Shown here piece by piece: positions 18,930-28,434 of a stretch of DNA of 64,000 bases (the first letter of the stretch is position 1; each line of letters starts with the position of its first letter). Position numbers and translations under genes: made by a program. The notes beneath the pieces are model-generated. The model ran no database searches. It saw only the letters and a program-made list of their open reading frames with translations, and was not told the origin of the DNA. Source of the DNA: Sphingobium algorifonticola (lineage in GTDB: Bacteria; Pseudomonadota; Alphaproteobacteria; Sphingomonadales; Sphingomonadaceae); contig NZ_RZUL01000003.1 in the NCBI RefSeq assembly GCF_004005485.1, positions 496,001 through 560,000 on the forward strand, read 5' to 3'.

Positions 18930-19042
18930 GCGTTTGAGGCACGCCGTTGGTGACAGGCCGCGCTGACAGCCCCCTCTCCCCGGCCCTCTCTCCGGCCCTC
19001 TCCCCCTTCGACTGCCTGCCAATGCAGGCGCTCAGGACAGGC

Positions 19043-19072
19043 CTGAAGGGGAGAGGGAGAAGTGGGTCAGCC
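19043..19072. repeat. 30-nt block repeated exactly at the 3' end of uvrC
   Basis: These 30 nt (start CTGAAGGGGAGAGGGAG, end GGGTCAGCC) recur exactly at 19870-19899, where they cover the uvrC stop codon. The homology then continues weakly (GAAATAG). The block belongs to the CTCCCC-TGAA-GGGGAG repeat family, here in the 223-bp gap between the DapA-like gene and a convergent membrane protein gene; nothing else is recognisable there. Confidence 0.75.
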
Positions 19073-19152
19073 CTCGAAATAGCCGCGCGTAAAGTGACAG
19101 GCTTGAACGATAGTGAAACGAGCGGCTACTCCAAACAGAGGGGTCCGTCGTT

Positions 19153-19566
19153 CTATTTTCGTGGTGGCCTTTTGGGAAATAGTCTCGGGTAAAGGGTGCT
19201 GTCCGCACGCTCGTATTTCCGCACCAGTCGAAATGCCCGCGGCCTTCCCGTCGCACGCCGGAAGATTGCGCGTAACAAGCCGAATAGGTAAACAACCCCA
19301 CCGAGGCCGATCAGTCCGACGCCTATACAATGGGCGAAAAAGAACCCCGGGTTATTCTCCATCGTTATCACGCGCGGCGAAAAAGGAAGTCCTCTGCCAC
19401 TTTGCCTGATAAGGCCTGCGTCCAGGTACTTTGATACCACCGCATAGGAAGCGACTATCGCCAGTACTGCGCACAGGGTTCCACCGAGTATGTGGCGCAG
19501 AGTTACATATTCGAAATGGCCGATGCCCGACCGGTGTCGAGGACGTTTTGGCCGCGGATCGTTCAT
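19153..19566 (-). CDS. Hypothetical two-helix inner-membrane protein
   Basis: A 137-residue protein of unknown family. A basic N-terminus (PRPKRPRHR) precedes a first hydrophobic helix (LGGTLCAVLAIVASYAVVS, about residues 28-46) and a second one (FFFAHCIGVGLIGLGGVVYLFGLL, about 75-98), then a very basic tail. The loop between helices is short. The upstream DNA (19567-19640) is unusually AT-rich. No neighbour gives a functional clue. Confidence 0.55.
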   Translation of the reverse strand: MNDPRPKRPRHRSGIGHFEYVTLRHILGGTLCAVLAIVASYAVVSKYLDAGLIRQSGRGLPFSPRVITMENNPGFFFAHCIGVGLIGLGGVVYLFGLLRAIFRRATGRPRAFRLVRKYERADSTLYPRLFPKRPPRK

Positions 19567-19893
19567 AGCGAAATGATAAGTTGAGATGATATAAATAGCG
19601 TTAATTTTTATGATGTTATGTGATTATTTGCTCGGTTTGCTTGGAACCTAGCCGAGGCTGGATCGCGCAATTGTCCATCATATCGATTGGCCGACATGAA
19701 GAAGTGAGATCGCTGTCTTCGCTGGGATTACCCCAGTGGGCTATCCGCTTTACTCTATCCCCTTCAGGGGAGAGGGTGGCGAGCGTAGCGATGTCGGGAA
19801 AGGGGGATGTACGGGGATGGATGCTGTGCTCCGTATCCGGTTACAGCCCCCTCTCCCCGGCCCTCTCCCCTGAAGGGGAGAGGGAGAAGTGGG
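19567..19893. repeat. Intergenic region with two palindromic CTCCCC-TTCAGGGGAG repeats
   Basis: A 327-bp gap between the start of the membrane protein gene and the end of uvrC. It begins with about 70 bp of AT-rich DNA likely to hold the promoter. One palindrome lies at about 19753-19777 and another at about 19848-19889 (CCCTCTCCCC, TGAA, GGGGAGAGGG). The second runs into the uvrC stop and could serve as its transcript end. No gene seen. Confidence 0.7.
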
Positions 19894-21813
19894 TCAGCCG
19901 TGGAAATAGTCGTAGACTTGCTGGGCAACGGCCTTGGAGACGCCGGGCGCTTTCTGCAGGTCTTCCAGCGCCGCGCTTTTCACGGCTTTGGCCGTGCCGA
20001 AGTGCATCAGCAGCGCCTTCTTCCGCGCCGGACCAATGCCGGGGACTTCATCCAGCGAGCTGACTGTGATCGCCTTGCTGCGCTTGTCGCGATGCGCGCC
20101 GATCGCAAAGCGGTGCGCTTCGTCACGCAGGCGCTGGAGGTAGAACAGCACCGGATCATTGACCGGGAACATCATTTCGCGGCCATCGGGAAGATGGAAG
20201 ACTTCGCGCCCGTCGCGGCCATGGTGCGGCCCCTTGGCGACACCGATCAGGGTGACGTCCTCGACGCCGATTTCCGCCAGCGCAGCTTTCGTTGCGCTCA
20301 CCTGCCCCTTGCCGCCATCGACCAGCACGAGGTCCGGCCATTCGCCGCTGTCGCGATCGGGATCCTCACGTTGGGCGCGGCCGAAGCGCCGTTCGAACAC
20401 TTCGCGCATCATGGCGAAATCGTCGCCTGGGGCGGTCTCCGGCCGTTTGATGTTGAACTTGCGATAGGCGGATTTGCGGAACCCCTCCGGCCCCGCGACG
20501 ATCATGGCGCCCAGCGCGTTGGTGCCCTGAATATGGCTGTTGTCATAGACTTCGATGCGATCGGGCACGCCTTCCAACCCGAAGGCGTCGGCCATGTCGC
20601 GCAGCACCTTCGCCTGTGTCGTGGTCTCGGCGAGGCGGCGGTCGAGCGCCTCGACCGCGTTGCGCTGCGCCTGTTTGATGAGGCGGGTACGATCGCCGCG
20701 CTGAGGCATTTCGATGCGGACGCGGGAACCGATGCGCTCGGTGAGGGCCTGGGCGATCAGATCGCAATCGGCGGGCTGGCGGTCGGCGAGGATGAGTTTG
20801 GGGGGCGGCACTTCCTCGTAGAATTGCGCGAGGAAACTGCCGAGGACGTCGGCTTCGTCCACTTCCGCCGTGTGGATCGGGAAAAAGCTGCGGTGACCCC
20901 AGTTCTGGCCGCCGCGAATGAAGAAGGCCTGGATGCACATCGCGCCGTTCTTTGTCGCGAGCGCGAAGATGTCGGCGTCACCCAGTCCTTCGGCGTTGAT
21001 CGCCTGGCTGCCCTGAATGAACGTCAGCGCCTTCAGACGGTCGCGGATGACGGCGGCCTGTTCGAAATCCATGGCGTCGGACGCGGCCTGCATCGATGCC
21101 CCCAGCTTCTGCTGCACCTTGGTGGATTTGCCGCCGAGGAAATCCTGCGCATCCTGCACCAGATCAGCGTAAGCCTCCGGCGTGATGCGATCGACGCAGG
21201 GGGCCGAGCAGCGCTTGATCTGATACAGCAGGCACGGGCGCGACCGGTTCGCGAAGAAACTGTCCGAGCAGGAGCGCAGCAGAAACAGCTTTTGCAGCGC
21301 GTTGATCGTGCGCGTGACCGATCCGGCGCTGGCGAACGGGCCGTAGTAGCGCCCCTTCGCCTTGCGCGCGCCGCGATGTTTCTGAATGCGGGGAAAGGCG
21401 TGATCCTCCCGCAGCAGGATGAAGGGGAAGCTTTTGTCGTCGCGCAGCAGGACATTATACGGCGGCCGGAACCGCTTGATGAGCTGCGCCTCCAGCAGCA
21501 GGGCCTCCGCCTCGCTGTTGGTGGTGACGATCGTCATCGACCGGGTCTGCGCCACCATGCGTTGCAGGCGGCGGGGCAGCCGGTCCACTTGCGTGTAGTT
21601 GGTGACGCGATTGCGCAGCGCGCGCGCCTTGCCGACATAGAGCACGTCGCCGCGTGCATCCTGCATCCGGTACACGCCGGGACGGGTCGGCAGCGTTTTC
21701 AGGACATTGCGGATGGCATCCACCCCCGCGTCGATATCCGGCGCACCGGCCCCGCGCACGGTGTAGCTGGCCTTGTCCTCGTTGAAGCGGTCGGGGGATT
21801 GGGGGGACGACAT
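19894..21813 (-). CDS. uvrC: Excinuclease ABC subunit C
   Basis: A 639-residue nucleotide-excision-repair nuclease making both incisions beside UvrB-bound damage. It has the GIY-YIG domain (TRPGVYRMQDARGDVLYVGKA; PGVYRM and YVGKA are the key parts), the UvrB-interacting UVR motif around MDFEQAAVIRDRLKAL, an RNase H-like nuclease core (VYDNSHIQGT, LVLVDGGKGQ), and a C-terminal double helix-hairpin-helix (EVPGIGPARKKALLMHFG). Its last five codons and stop lie in or next to a dispersed repeat shared with 19043-19072. No LexA-type direct repeat was evident upstream. Confidence 0.97.
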   Translation of the reverse strand: MSSPQSPDRFNEDKASYTVRGAGAPDIDAGVDAIRNVLKTLPTRPGVYRMQDARGDVLYVGKARALRNRVTNYTQVDRLPRRLQRMVAQTRSMTIVTTNSEAEALLLEAQLIKRFRPPYNVLLRDDKSFPFILLREDHAFPRIQKHRGARKAKGRYYGPFASAGSVTRTINALQKLFLLRSCSDSFFANRSRPCLLYQIKRCSAPCVDRITPEAYADLVQDAQDFLGGKSTKVQQKLGASMQAASDAMDFEQAAVIRDRLKALTFIQGSQAINAEGLGDADIFALATKNGAMCIQAFFIRGGQNWGHRSFFPIHTAEVDEADVLGSFLAQFYEEVPPPKLILADRQPADCDLIAQALTERIGSRVRIEMPQRGDRTRLIKQAQRNAVEALDRRLAETTTQAKVLRDMADAFGLEGVPDRIEVYDNSHIQGTNALGAMIVAGPEGFRKSAYRKFNIKRPETAPGDDFAMMREVFERRFGRAQREDPDRDSGEWPDLVLVDGGKGQVSATKAALAEIGVEDVTLIGVAKGPHHGRDGREVFHLPDGREMMFPVNDPVLFYLQRLRDEAHRFAIGAHRDKRSKAITVSSLDEVPGIGPARKKALLMHFGTAKAVKSAALEDLQKAPGVSKAVAQQVYDYFHG

Positions 21814-22024
21814 GAGGCGGAGATAGGGGAGTATGCAGGGGTTGCAAAGGTTGGATGGTGTTTTCGCTTCGCTGTTCCACCGGTATAGTAGTCGTTCTGA
21901 ACCCTTGGCTATACCTCCCTAAATCTCAATCACTACTGTCGGAAAATATCCGCTAGCAGTTGGATGTCGGCATACCGGCAATGCCTTGGCAGGCCGTCGA
22001 ACGGATGTGCCACCTGCGCCCCGC

Positions 22025-23989
22025 CTAAATCTCGACCTGGCTGCCCAGTTCGACCACGCGATTGGTGGGCAGGCGGAAAAATTCCATCGCGCTTTCCGCG
22101 TTGCGCAGCATCCAGGCAAAGATTTTCTCGCGCCAGATCGGCATGCCGGGCCGGGCGGAGGGGAGCAGCGTCTGCCGGGCGAGGAAGAAGCTGGTTTCCA
22201 TCATCTTGAACGCCTGTCCGCACTGGGTGACATTCTTCAGCGCCGCGGGCACATCGGGTTCCTGCATGAAGCCATAGTGGAGGACAAGGCGGAAGAAGCC
22301 GCGACCCAGATCCTCCAACTTGGCGCGCTGCTCTTCTGGCACCGCCGGCACGCTGAGGATCTTGACCGTCAGCAGCACGACTCGCTCGTGCAGCACCTTG
22401 TTGTGCTTGAGGTTGTGGAGCAGCGCATGCGGCACGCCTTCGGGCGTCGAGGTCATGAACACCGCCGTGCCGGACACGCGCGCCGCACTGTTCGCGGCGG
22501 ACGCGATGAATACCGGGATCGGCATCGCCGATTCGCGCATCCGCTCGATCATCAGCTTGCGGCCGCGCGACCAGGTGGTGAGCAATGTGAAGACGATGAA
22601 GCCAATGAACAGCGGGAACCAGCCGCCATAGGGTATCTTGGTCAGGTTCGCGGCGAGATAGGCGCCGTCGACGATGTAGAATATGCCCAGCAGCGGCACC
22701 GCCCACCAGCGGTTCCACTGCCACAAGCGGAACAGCAGCACCGTCAGCAGGACATTGTCGATGAACATCGCGCCGGTCACCGCAATGCCATAGGCCGCCG
22801 TCAGATTGGAGGATGTGCGGAAGGTCAGCACCAGCGCGATGACCATCACCATCAGCGCCCAGTTGATCGTGGGGATGTAGATCTGCCCCGCGGTGGACGC
22901 GCTGGTATGGGCGATCCGCAGACGCGGCATGAAGCCAAGCTGGATCGCCTGCTGCGTGACGGAGAAGGCGCCGGAGATCACAGCCTGCGAGGCGATGATC
23001 GCGGCCAACGTCGCGATGCCGATCAGCGGAAGCTGGAACCACTGCGGCGCCAGATTGTAGAACGGGCTGGACAGCGCCTCGGCGCCCTCGCGAAACAGCA
23101 GCGCGCCCTGCCCCAGATAGTTGAGCATCAGCGCCGGGAGAACGAAGAACAGCCACGAAATGCGAATCGGATTGCGCCCGAAATGGCCCATGTCGGCATA
23201 GAGCGCCTCCGCGCCCGTCACCGCCAGCACCACCGCGCCCAGCGCCAGAAAGGCCGGCAGCGGGCTGGAAACGAAGAACATGAACGCCCAATAGGGGTTG
23301 AACGCGACCAATATGCCGGGCGTCTGCCAGATGCTCAGTACACCCAGCGTTGCGATCACCGCGAAATAGGTCAGCATGATCGGGCCGAACAACGTCGCCA
23401 CCCGGTTGGTCCCCGCGCTCTGTATCCAGAACAGGCCAAGCAGGATGCACACAGCGGCAGGGATGATGAGCGGCGTCAGCGCCGGATTGTAGACGGCCAG
23501 ACCCTCAACAGCGGAAAGGACCGACACGGCAGGGGTAATCATCGAGTCGCCGTAGAACAGCGCCGTCGCGAACACGCCCAGCAGCACGATGCCCGATGTC
23601 CACCGCTTCGTCTTGGTCTGCCCGCTGATCAGCGCCAGCAGCGCCAGGCTCCCGCCTTCGCCCTTGTTGTCGGCGCGCATGATGATGGACACATATTTGA
23701 GCGTGACGACCAGCATCATGGACCAGAACATCAGGCTGATGACGCCAAGGATATGGTCGGGGCGCAGTGCGAGCGGATGGTGCCCGGCAAAGGTTTCGCG
23801 AAAGGCGTAGAGCGGGCTGGTGCCGATGTCGCCGAAGACGATGCCGATCGCCCCGATGACGAGCTTCAGCGTCGCGCTTTCGTGGCCATGATGACCGGCC
23901 GTCTCATCCGCCACTGTCCCGCCGGTGGCCGCCCTTTCGGCAGGCAGAGCGCCCGGCCCGGTGCCCTGATCGGACCCGCTGTCACCCAT
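22025..23989 (-). CDS. kup: Low-affinity potassium uptake protein Kup
   Basis: A 654-residue KUP/HAK transporter that brings in K+ with H+. An acidic, Gly-rich cytoplasmic N-terminus of about 40 residues precedes the family motif [17 protein letters not shown]. About twelve hydrophobic helices follow, then a soluble C-terminal domain ending ...[28 protein letters not shown] is the second strongly conserved KUP element. The 132 bp between its start and the ccmI-like gene hold nothing notable; the 211 bp after its stop carry the uvrC promoter. Confidence 0.96.
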   Translation of the reverse strand: MGDSGSDQGTGPGALPAERAATGGTVADETAGHHGHESATLKLVIGAIGIVFGDIGTSPLYAFRETFAGHHPLALRPDHILGVISLMFWSMMLVVTLKYVSIIMRADNKGEGGSLALLALISGQTKTKRWTSGIVLLGVFATALFYGDSMITPAVSVLSAVEGLAVYNPALTPLIIPAAVCILLGLFWIQSAGTNRVATLFGPIMLTYFAVIATLGVLSIWQTPGILVAFNPYWAFMFFVSSPLPAFLALGAVVLAVTGAEALYADMGHFGRNPIRISWLFFVLPALMLNYLGQGALLFREGAEALSSPFYNLAPQWFQLPLIGIATLAAIIASQAVISGAFSVTQQAIQLGFMPRLRIAHTSASTAGQIYIPTINWALMVMVIALVLTFRTSSNLTAAYGIAVTGAMFIDNVLLTVLLFRLWQWNRWWAVPLLGIFYIVDGAYLAANLTKIPYGGWFPLFIGFIVFTLLTTWSRGRKLMIERMRESAMPIPVFIASAANSAARVSGTAVFMTSTPEGVPHALLHNLKHNKVLHERVVLLTVKILSVPAVPEEQRAKLEDLGRGFFRLVLHYGFMQEPDVPAALKNVTQCGQAFKMMETSFFLARQTLLPSARPGMPIWREKIFAWMLRNAESAMEFFRLPTNRVVELGSQVEI

Positions 23990-24121
23990 GGCGGTAGAGG
24001 GATGCTGTCATGCGAAGTCTGGCCCGGTTGCGGATGCGGAATGCCCGGTCTTGCCGGGAATGGCGCGGCGCGTATCACGCAGGGTGATGCAGTGCAACAT
24101 CGCCCTGCCCTAGCCTATCCG

Positions 24122-24769
24122 TCACGATCCGCCAAGCGGCCCTTCGCCCTGCCCGCCAAGGCGGCTGTCGATCATCGCGACATTCTGTTCCAGTTCCGCG
24201 CGCAGCTGGCTGCCTGCGGGAAGGCGCGCAGCGAGCGGCGCCCATATCTTGCGCGCACCCTCCAATTGACCCGACTGTGCCAGCGCCATGCCATAGAAAT
24301 AGGGCGCGGCCGGGGCCTGCGGGTCGATCGCCATGGCCTTGCGAAACGCATATTCGGCCGATGGCGACATCACCCCGTCACCATGCGCCACCAGCGCATT
24401 GCCAAGGCCCAGCCACAGGGTCGCGTTGTTCGGTTCCTGCTTCACCGCGGCGACCAGCACATTGGCGGCCTCCTGCGTCTTGCCCTGTCGCCCCAGCCCG
24501 TCGGACAGGACCAGCCATTGCCCGGCCTTGCCGAACCGCTCGCCGATCGCCTGCCGCTGCTTGGCCATGTCCTCATCGAACGGCGCGGCCTGCGCCTGCC
24601 CATTGCGGGGCGCCCCGGCCAGCGTCGGATTGCCCTGCCAAGCATAGCCCGCAATCCCGAACAGCAGCGCCGCGCCGACCAGTTCCCAGGTGCCGCGCGG
24701 TGACCGGCCCGGCCACAGCATCAGCCCCAGCGTCGCTGCCGCCAGCAGACCCGCGATTGCCCAGCCCAT
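24122..24769 (-). CDS. ccmI: CcmI-like TPR protein of cytochrome c maturation
   Basis: A 215-residue protein with two N-terminal membrane helices (IAGLLAAATLGLMLWPG and ELVGAALLFGIAGYAW) followed by a periplasmic TPR region (GRQGKTQEAANVLVAAVKQEPNNATLWLGLGNAL and YAFRKAMAIDPQAPAAPYFYGMALAQSGQ; tandem 34-residue pattern). CcmI or the C-terminal part of CcmH presents apocytochrome to the ligase. The ATG overlaps the ccmH stop by one base (TGATG), which fixes the start. A longer open frame to 25036 is a shadow over ccmH. Confidence 0.85.
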   Translation of the reverse strand: MGWAIAGLLAAATLGLMLWPGRSPRGTWELVGAALLFGIAGYAWQGNPTLAGAPRNGQAQAAPFDEDMAKQRQAIGERFGKAGQWLVLSDGLGRQGKTQEAANVLVAAVKQEPNNATLWLGLGNALVAHGDGVMSPSAEYAFRKAMAIDPQAPAAPYFYGMALAQSGQLEGARKIWAPLAARLPAGSQLRAELEQNVAMIDSRLGGQGEGPLGGS

Positions 24770-25188
24770 CAGACTTTCCCCTTCCGTCGCCTGATCCGCC
24801 CGCGCATCAGGACGAAGCCCAGCCCCAGCAGCAGCACCGGCGCGGCCCACAGCGGCCACAATATCGGCGCGGCGGTCGGCTCGTAACTCACCCAGTCGCC
24901 ATAACGGTCGATCAGCCAGGTCCGTATCGCTTCCGGCTCCTCGCCCGCCGCGATCCTCTCGCGAATCTGCGACCGCATGTCGCCCGCCATGCTGGCGTTG
25001 CTGTCGGCGATCGACTGGCTCTGGCACGTCAGACACCGGATCGTCAGCATCAGGTCGCGCGCTTTCGCTTCCAGCCGTGGGTCGTCAAGCTGCCGGTCGG
25101 CATAAGGCGCAGGTGGCAGCGCGGTCTGCGCCACCAGCGGCGTTGCCAGCACCAGCAGGATCAGGGCGATCAGGCCACGCACCGTCAC
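24769..25188 (-). CDS. ccmH: Cytochrome c maturation protein CcmH/CycL (thiol-oxidoreductase)
   Basis: A 139-residue membrane-anchored periplasmic protein. It has a signal/anchor (GLIALILLVLATPLVAQ), the redox motif RCLTCQSQSIADSNA typical of CcmH, then IRTWLIDRYGDWVSYEP and a C-terminal helix (ILWPLWAAPVLLLGLGFVLM). CcmH reduces the heme-binding CxxCH thiols of apocytochromes together with CcmG. It overlaps ccmG by 4 bp. Confidence 0.95.
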   Translation of the reverse strand: MTVRGLIALILLVLATPLVAQTALPPAPYADRQLDDPRLEAKARDLMLTIRCLTCQSQSIADSNASMAGDMRSQIRERIAAGEEPEAIRTWLIDRYGDWVSYEPTAAPILWPLWAAPVLLLGLGFVLMRGRIRRRKGKV

Positions 25189-25712
25189 CGCGCCTCCGCC
25201 AGCTTGGCCAGTATCACCGGCACGTCCTCGGCGCGGATGTCACCGATATGCTGGTGGCGGATCACGCCCTTGCCGTCGATCACGAAGGTCTCGGGCACGC
25301 CGGACGATCCCATCGCGATCTGGAGGCTGGACCGCGCATCCAGGCCGATACGGCTGTAGGGATTGCCCCAGCGGCCGAGAAAGCGGTCGACATCGGGCCG
25401 CGCGTCGCGGATCGCCACCGCGTCGATCTGCGCCCCTGCCTGTTTCAGCGCCATCAGTTGCGGCGCTTCGGCGGCACAGGGTACGCACCAGCTTGCAAAG
25501 ACGTTGAGCAGGCGCGGCTGGCCGGTGGCAAGGTCTGCACTCGACAGCGCGGGCCGGTCGCTCGCTGCGGCCGGCAGGGCGAATTGCGGCACCGGCTTGC
25601 CTACCATCTTGGACGTGATGAGGCGATCGTCGGGCTTGAGCAGCCCGCTCGCGAACAGCCCGAAGAACGCCAGGAACAGACCCAGCGGCAACCAGATTGC
25701 CCAGCGCTTCAT
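25185..25712 (-). CDS. ccmG: Thiol:disulfide interchange protein CcmG/DsbE
   Basis: A 175-residue thioredoxin-fold protein tethered by an N-terminal helix (AIWLPLGLFLAFFGLFASG). The active site WCVPC lies in VFASWCVPCAAEAPQL, and GVPETFVIDGKG carries the cis-Pro loop region with family-specific GVPET. It supplies electrons to CcmH or apocytochrome thiols in the periplasm. It overlaps ccmF and ccmH by 4 bp each. Confidence 0.96.
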   Translation of the reverse strand: MKRWAIWLPLGLFLAFFGLFASGLLKPDDRLITSKMVGKPVPQFALPAAASDRPALSSADLATGQPRLLNVFASWCVPCAAEAPQLMALKQAGAQIDAVAIRDARPDVDRFLGRWGNPYSRIGLDARSSLQIAMGSSGVPETFVIDGKGVIRHQHIGDIRAEDVPVILAKLAEAR

Positions 25713-27649
25713 GCCGCCGCCACGATGGCGGGCCGCCGCCGCAGCTTCTGTATCCAGCCGCGCCGCTCACGCCCCAGCAGCGCGAGCGCACCGCCGAGCG
25801 CGATCATCATCCCGCCCAGCCAGATCAACGTCACGAGCGGCTTCCACCAGATGCGGATCTGCCACCGGCCTTCACCGGCCTCCTGCCCCAGCACGACATA
25901 GAGCTGCCCGTCCCAGCGGGTCAGCAGCGCCGCTTCGGTCGTGTTGGTCGGCGGCGAAGTGAAGAAGCGCGCCTGGGGATGAATGGCGATCGGATCACCG
26001 CCGCGCCGCGACACCTGCATGTCGGCCTGCAACGCCGTCCAGTTGTCACCCGCGACCGTGCTGATGCCATCGAAGCGCAGCGTCCAGCCTGCCGTCGTGA
26101 CCGTCTCGCCGGGCCGCGCGGCAACCAGCTTCTCGACCGTGAAGGCCGAATCCGCCGCCATGCCCGCCAGGCTGACCGCACATCCCAGATGGGCGATCAC
26201 CATGCCATAAGTGAACAGGGGCGTGCGGCGCAGATTGCGCTTCCACAGCGGGGCGAGACTGCCCACCGCGACGCCCGCCGCGATCACGAGACCCAGGAAC
26301 GGCAGCAGGCCGATCCGCCCCCATGCCAGCACGCTGACGGCAGCCAACGCCAGCAGCAGCACGGCAATCGGCACGATCATCCGCCCGGCCACCGCCTGCG
26401 CCTGATCCTTGCGCCATCGGGTCAGCGGGCCTGCCGCCATGAACATCACAAGCACAAGCGCCACCGGTCCGGCGATCCGGTCGAAATAGGGCGGGCCGAC
26501 AGAAACCTTGTGCCCGAACGCCTCGGTCATCAGCGGATAGAGCGTGCCGATCAGGACGAGGCCGAGGATGACCGACAGCAGCAGATTGTTGACCACCAGC
26601 ATCGTCTCGCGGCTCACCAGCTCGAACTGCGCGCCTTCGCGTACCGTGCCGATGCGCAGGCCGAACAGCGCCAGCGCGCCGCCGATATACAGCGCCAGCA
26701 GGCCGAGGATGAAGGTGCCCCGCTCCGGGTCGACCGCAAAGGCATGGACGCTGGTGAGGATACCCGACCGCACGAGGAAGGTGCCGACCATGGACATCGA
26801 GAAGGCGACCACCGCCAACATGATCGTCCACGCCCGCAGCGCGTCGCGCGTCGCCAGCACGGTGACGCTGTGAAGCAGCGCCGTCGCCGCCAGCCACGGC
26901 ATCAGCGAGGCATTCTCCACCGGGTCCCAGAACCACCAGCCGCCCCAGCCCAGCTCATAATAAGCCCAGTAGCTGCCCGCCGTGATGCCGAGCGTCAGCA
27001 ATATCCACGCCGCCAGCACCCATGGCCGCATCGCGCGGGCGAATGTCGCATCGACGTTGCGAGTCAGTAGCGCGCCGACCGCAAAGGAAAAGGCGACCGA
27101 AAGGCCGACATAGCCCAGGTACAGCGTCGGCGGATGAAAGGCGAGGCCAGGGTCTTGCAGCAGCGGGTTCAGCCCCTGCCCGTCCGGCGGCGCGGGATTG
27201 GCACGGGCAAAGGGATTGGAGGAGAACAGGAGGAACGCATAGAAGCCCAGGCTTATCATCGCCTGCGCACCCAGCGTCGCCATATGCGTGTCGCGCCGCA
27301 GCGCCCGCTCGAACAGGGCAACGGCCGCGCCCGCAATGCCCATCACCATCACCCACAGCAGCATGGAGCCTTCATGATTGCCCCATGTCCCTGCAAACTT
27401 GTACAGCCAGGGCTTCGCCGAATGGCTGTTGCTCGCCACCAGCGCGACCGACATGTCGGACCGCAGGAACAGCGTGACGAGCAGCGCGAAGGACAATGCC
27501 GTAAGCACCCCCTGCATCACGGCCGTGGGGCGCACCGCAGAGAGGAGATCGGGCTTGTCGGTCGTCAGCCCGAACCAGACCAGCGCGAGTTGCAGAAATG
27601 CCAGCGCCGCCGCCAGCCACAGCGCGGCCAGGCCTGCTTCCGCGATCAT
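25709..27649 (-). CDS. ccmF: Cytochrome c heme lyase subunit CcmF
   Basis: A 646-residue polytopic protein of the heme ligase complex. The WWD heme-handling motif is visible as GWGGWWFWDPVENASLMPWL near residue 235, with the flanking WGYWAYYELGW-like helix. Other conserved parts are GTWGNHEGSMLLWV near residue 85 and a long periplasmic loop before the last helix. It joins heme to the CxxCH cysteines, with CcmH and CcmI supplying the apoprotein. It is followed at 4-bp overlap by ccmG and preceded by a 307-bp gap holding a strong inverted repeat. Confidence 0.97.
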   Translation of the reverse strand: MIAEAGLAALWLAAALAFLQLALVWFGLTTDKPDLLSAVRPTAVMQGVLTALSFALLVTLFLRSDMSVALVASNSHSAKPWLYKFAGTWGNHEGSMLLWVMVMGIAGAAVALFERALRRDTHMATLGAQAMISLGFYAFLLFSSNPFARANPAPPDGQGLNPLLQDPGLAFHPPTLYLGYVGLSVAFSFAVGALLTRNVDATFARAMRPWVLAAWILLTLGITAGSYWAYYELGWGGWWFWDPVENASLMPWLAATALLHSVTVLATRDALRAWTIMLAVVAFSMSMVGTFLVRSGILTSVHAFAVDPERGTFILGLLALYIGGALALFGLRIGTVREGAQFELVSRETMLVVNNLLLSVILGLVLIGTLYPLMTEAFGHKVSVGPPYFDRIAGPVALVLVMFMAAGPLTRWRKDQAQAVAGRMIVPIAVLLLALAAVSVLAWGRIGLLPFLGLVIAAGVAVGSLAPLWKRNLRRTPLFTYGMVIAHLGCAVSLAGMAADSAFTVEKLVAARPGETVTTAGWTLRFDGISTVAGDNWTALQADMQVSRRGGDPIAIHPQARFFTSPPTNTTEAALLTRWDGQLYVVLGQEAGEGRWQIRIWWKPLVTLIWLGGMMIALGGALALLGRERRGWIQKLRRRPAIVAAA

Positions 27650-27727
27650 GCCTGCGCTCCCCCTGCAAAATACCCGTCATCCCGGCGTAGGCTGAGCCTT
27701 GGTGAAAGGGAAAAAGCAAAAATTGTC

Positions 27728-27814
27728 GTCATTCCCGCGAAGGCGGGAACCCATATTGCCATCCGCGACTTAGCCGCGTGACGTGAGTTGGGTTCCCGCC
27801 TTCGCGGGAATGAC
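27728..27814. repeat. Perfect 26-bp inverted repeat with 35-nt loop between ccmE and ccmF
   Basis: Arms at 27728-27753 and 27789-27814 are exact reverse complements (core TTCCCGCCTTCGCGGGAA, itself palindromic). The element fills much of the 307-bp gap 27650-27956 inside the ccm cluster; the rest of the gap shows no gene. It may fold into a large hairpin in the ccm transcript and lower downstream expression. It looks like a pair of head-to-head REP-like units. Confidence 0.85.
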
Positions 27815-27956
27815 GGGCATGCACGGATGTTTGCCAATTCCGCAGATGTCTTGCGCAGGCCGGGATTGCGCTTTTTCCTCTGTCCTACATCCATGCAAAA
27901 CCTTATTCCCCTTGGCATAGAGGAAACGTGCGAAAAAACACGCGCGCGAAAATTGC

Positions 27957-28430
27957 TCACTTCGCCACCGTCATTGTTCGCGCCATATCGTCGCGTGCCT
28001 TGTCATCATAGGTCATGCCTTCCAGTTCCGGCGGCATATAGCGTTCGTCATGCTTGGCCAGCAGGTTGGTGGCGACGAACGTGCCCTTGGCATCGAATGC
28101 GCCTTCGGCCACCACGCCGGTCCCTTCCTTGAACAGGTCCGGGGCGATGCCGCTGAACGTTGCGGGCACGGTCGCCTTGTTGTCGGTGACCGCAAAGCGG
28201 ATCGTCACGCCGTCGGGCGCGCGGCGGATGCTGTCCTTCACCACCATGCCGCCCAGCCGGATCGCGCGGCCCGGCTCCATGCCCTTGGTCCGCGCATCGG
28301 TGGGCGTGTAGAAATAGGCGGCTTCGTCCTTCAGCGCCGACGCCGCCAGCAGCCCGGCACCGATCAGCGCGACGAGGGCGACGAGGGCGAGGACAAGCCT
28401 CTGGTGTTTCGCTTTCAGCGTCATGGCCAT
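27957..28430 (-). CDS. ccmE: Cytochrome c-type heme chaperone CcmE
   Basis: A 157-residue heme chaperone with a single N-terminal anchor (LVLALVALVALIGAGLLAAS) and a beta-barrel domain. The heme-binding His is in LLAKHDERYMPPEL (family motif HDExYxPxE). It accepts heme from CcmC and hands it to CcmF. Two in-frame ATGs at 28430 and 28424 both suit; the first lies 4 nt after the ccmD stop. Confidence 0.96.
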   Translation of the reverse strand: MAMTLKAKHQRLVLALVALVALIGAGLLAASALKDEAAYFYTPTDARTKGMEPGRAIRLGGMVVKDSIRRAPDGVTIRFAVTDNKATVPATFSGIAPDLFKEGTGVVAEGAFDAKGTFVATNLLAKHDERYMPPELEGMTYDDKARDDMARTMTVAK

Positions 28431-28434
28431 GATG

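Noticed and set aside
19067..19330. A small minus-strand frame ending like UvrC (YFEG vs YFHG)
   Set aside because: The resemblance comes from the shared repeat; the rest overlaps another gene and has no protein-like features.
19807..21888. A 693-codon plus-strand open frame opposite uvrC
   Set aside because: It is an antisense shadow caused by high GC; the minus-strand product has all UvrC motifs and the plus product has none.
21986..24703. A 905-codon plus-strand open frame opposite kup
   Set aside because: Rich in Arg/His/Gln with no domain; the Kup motifs are on the other strand.
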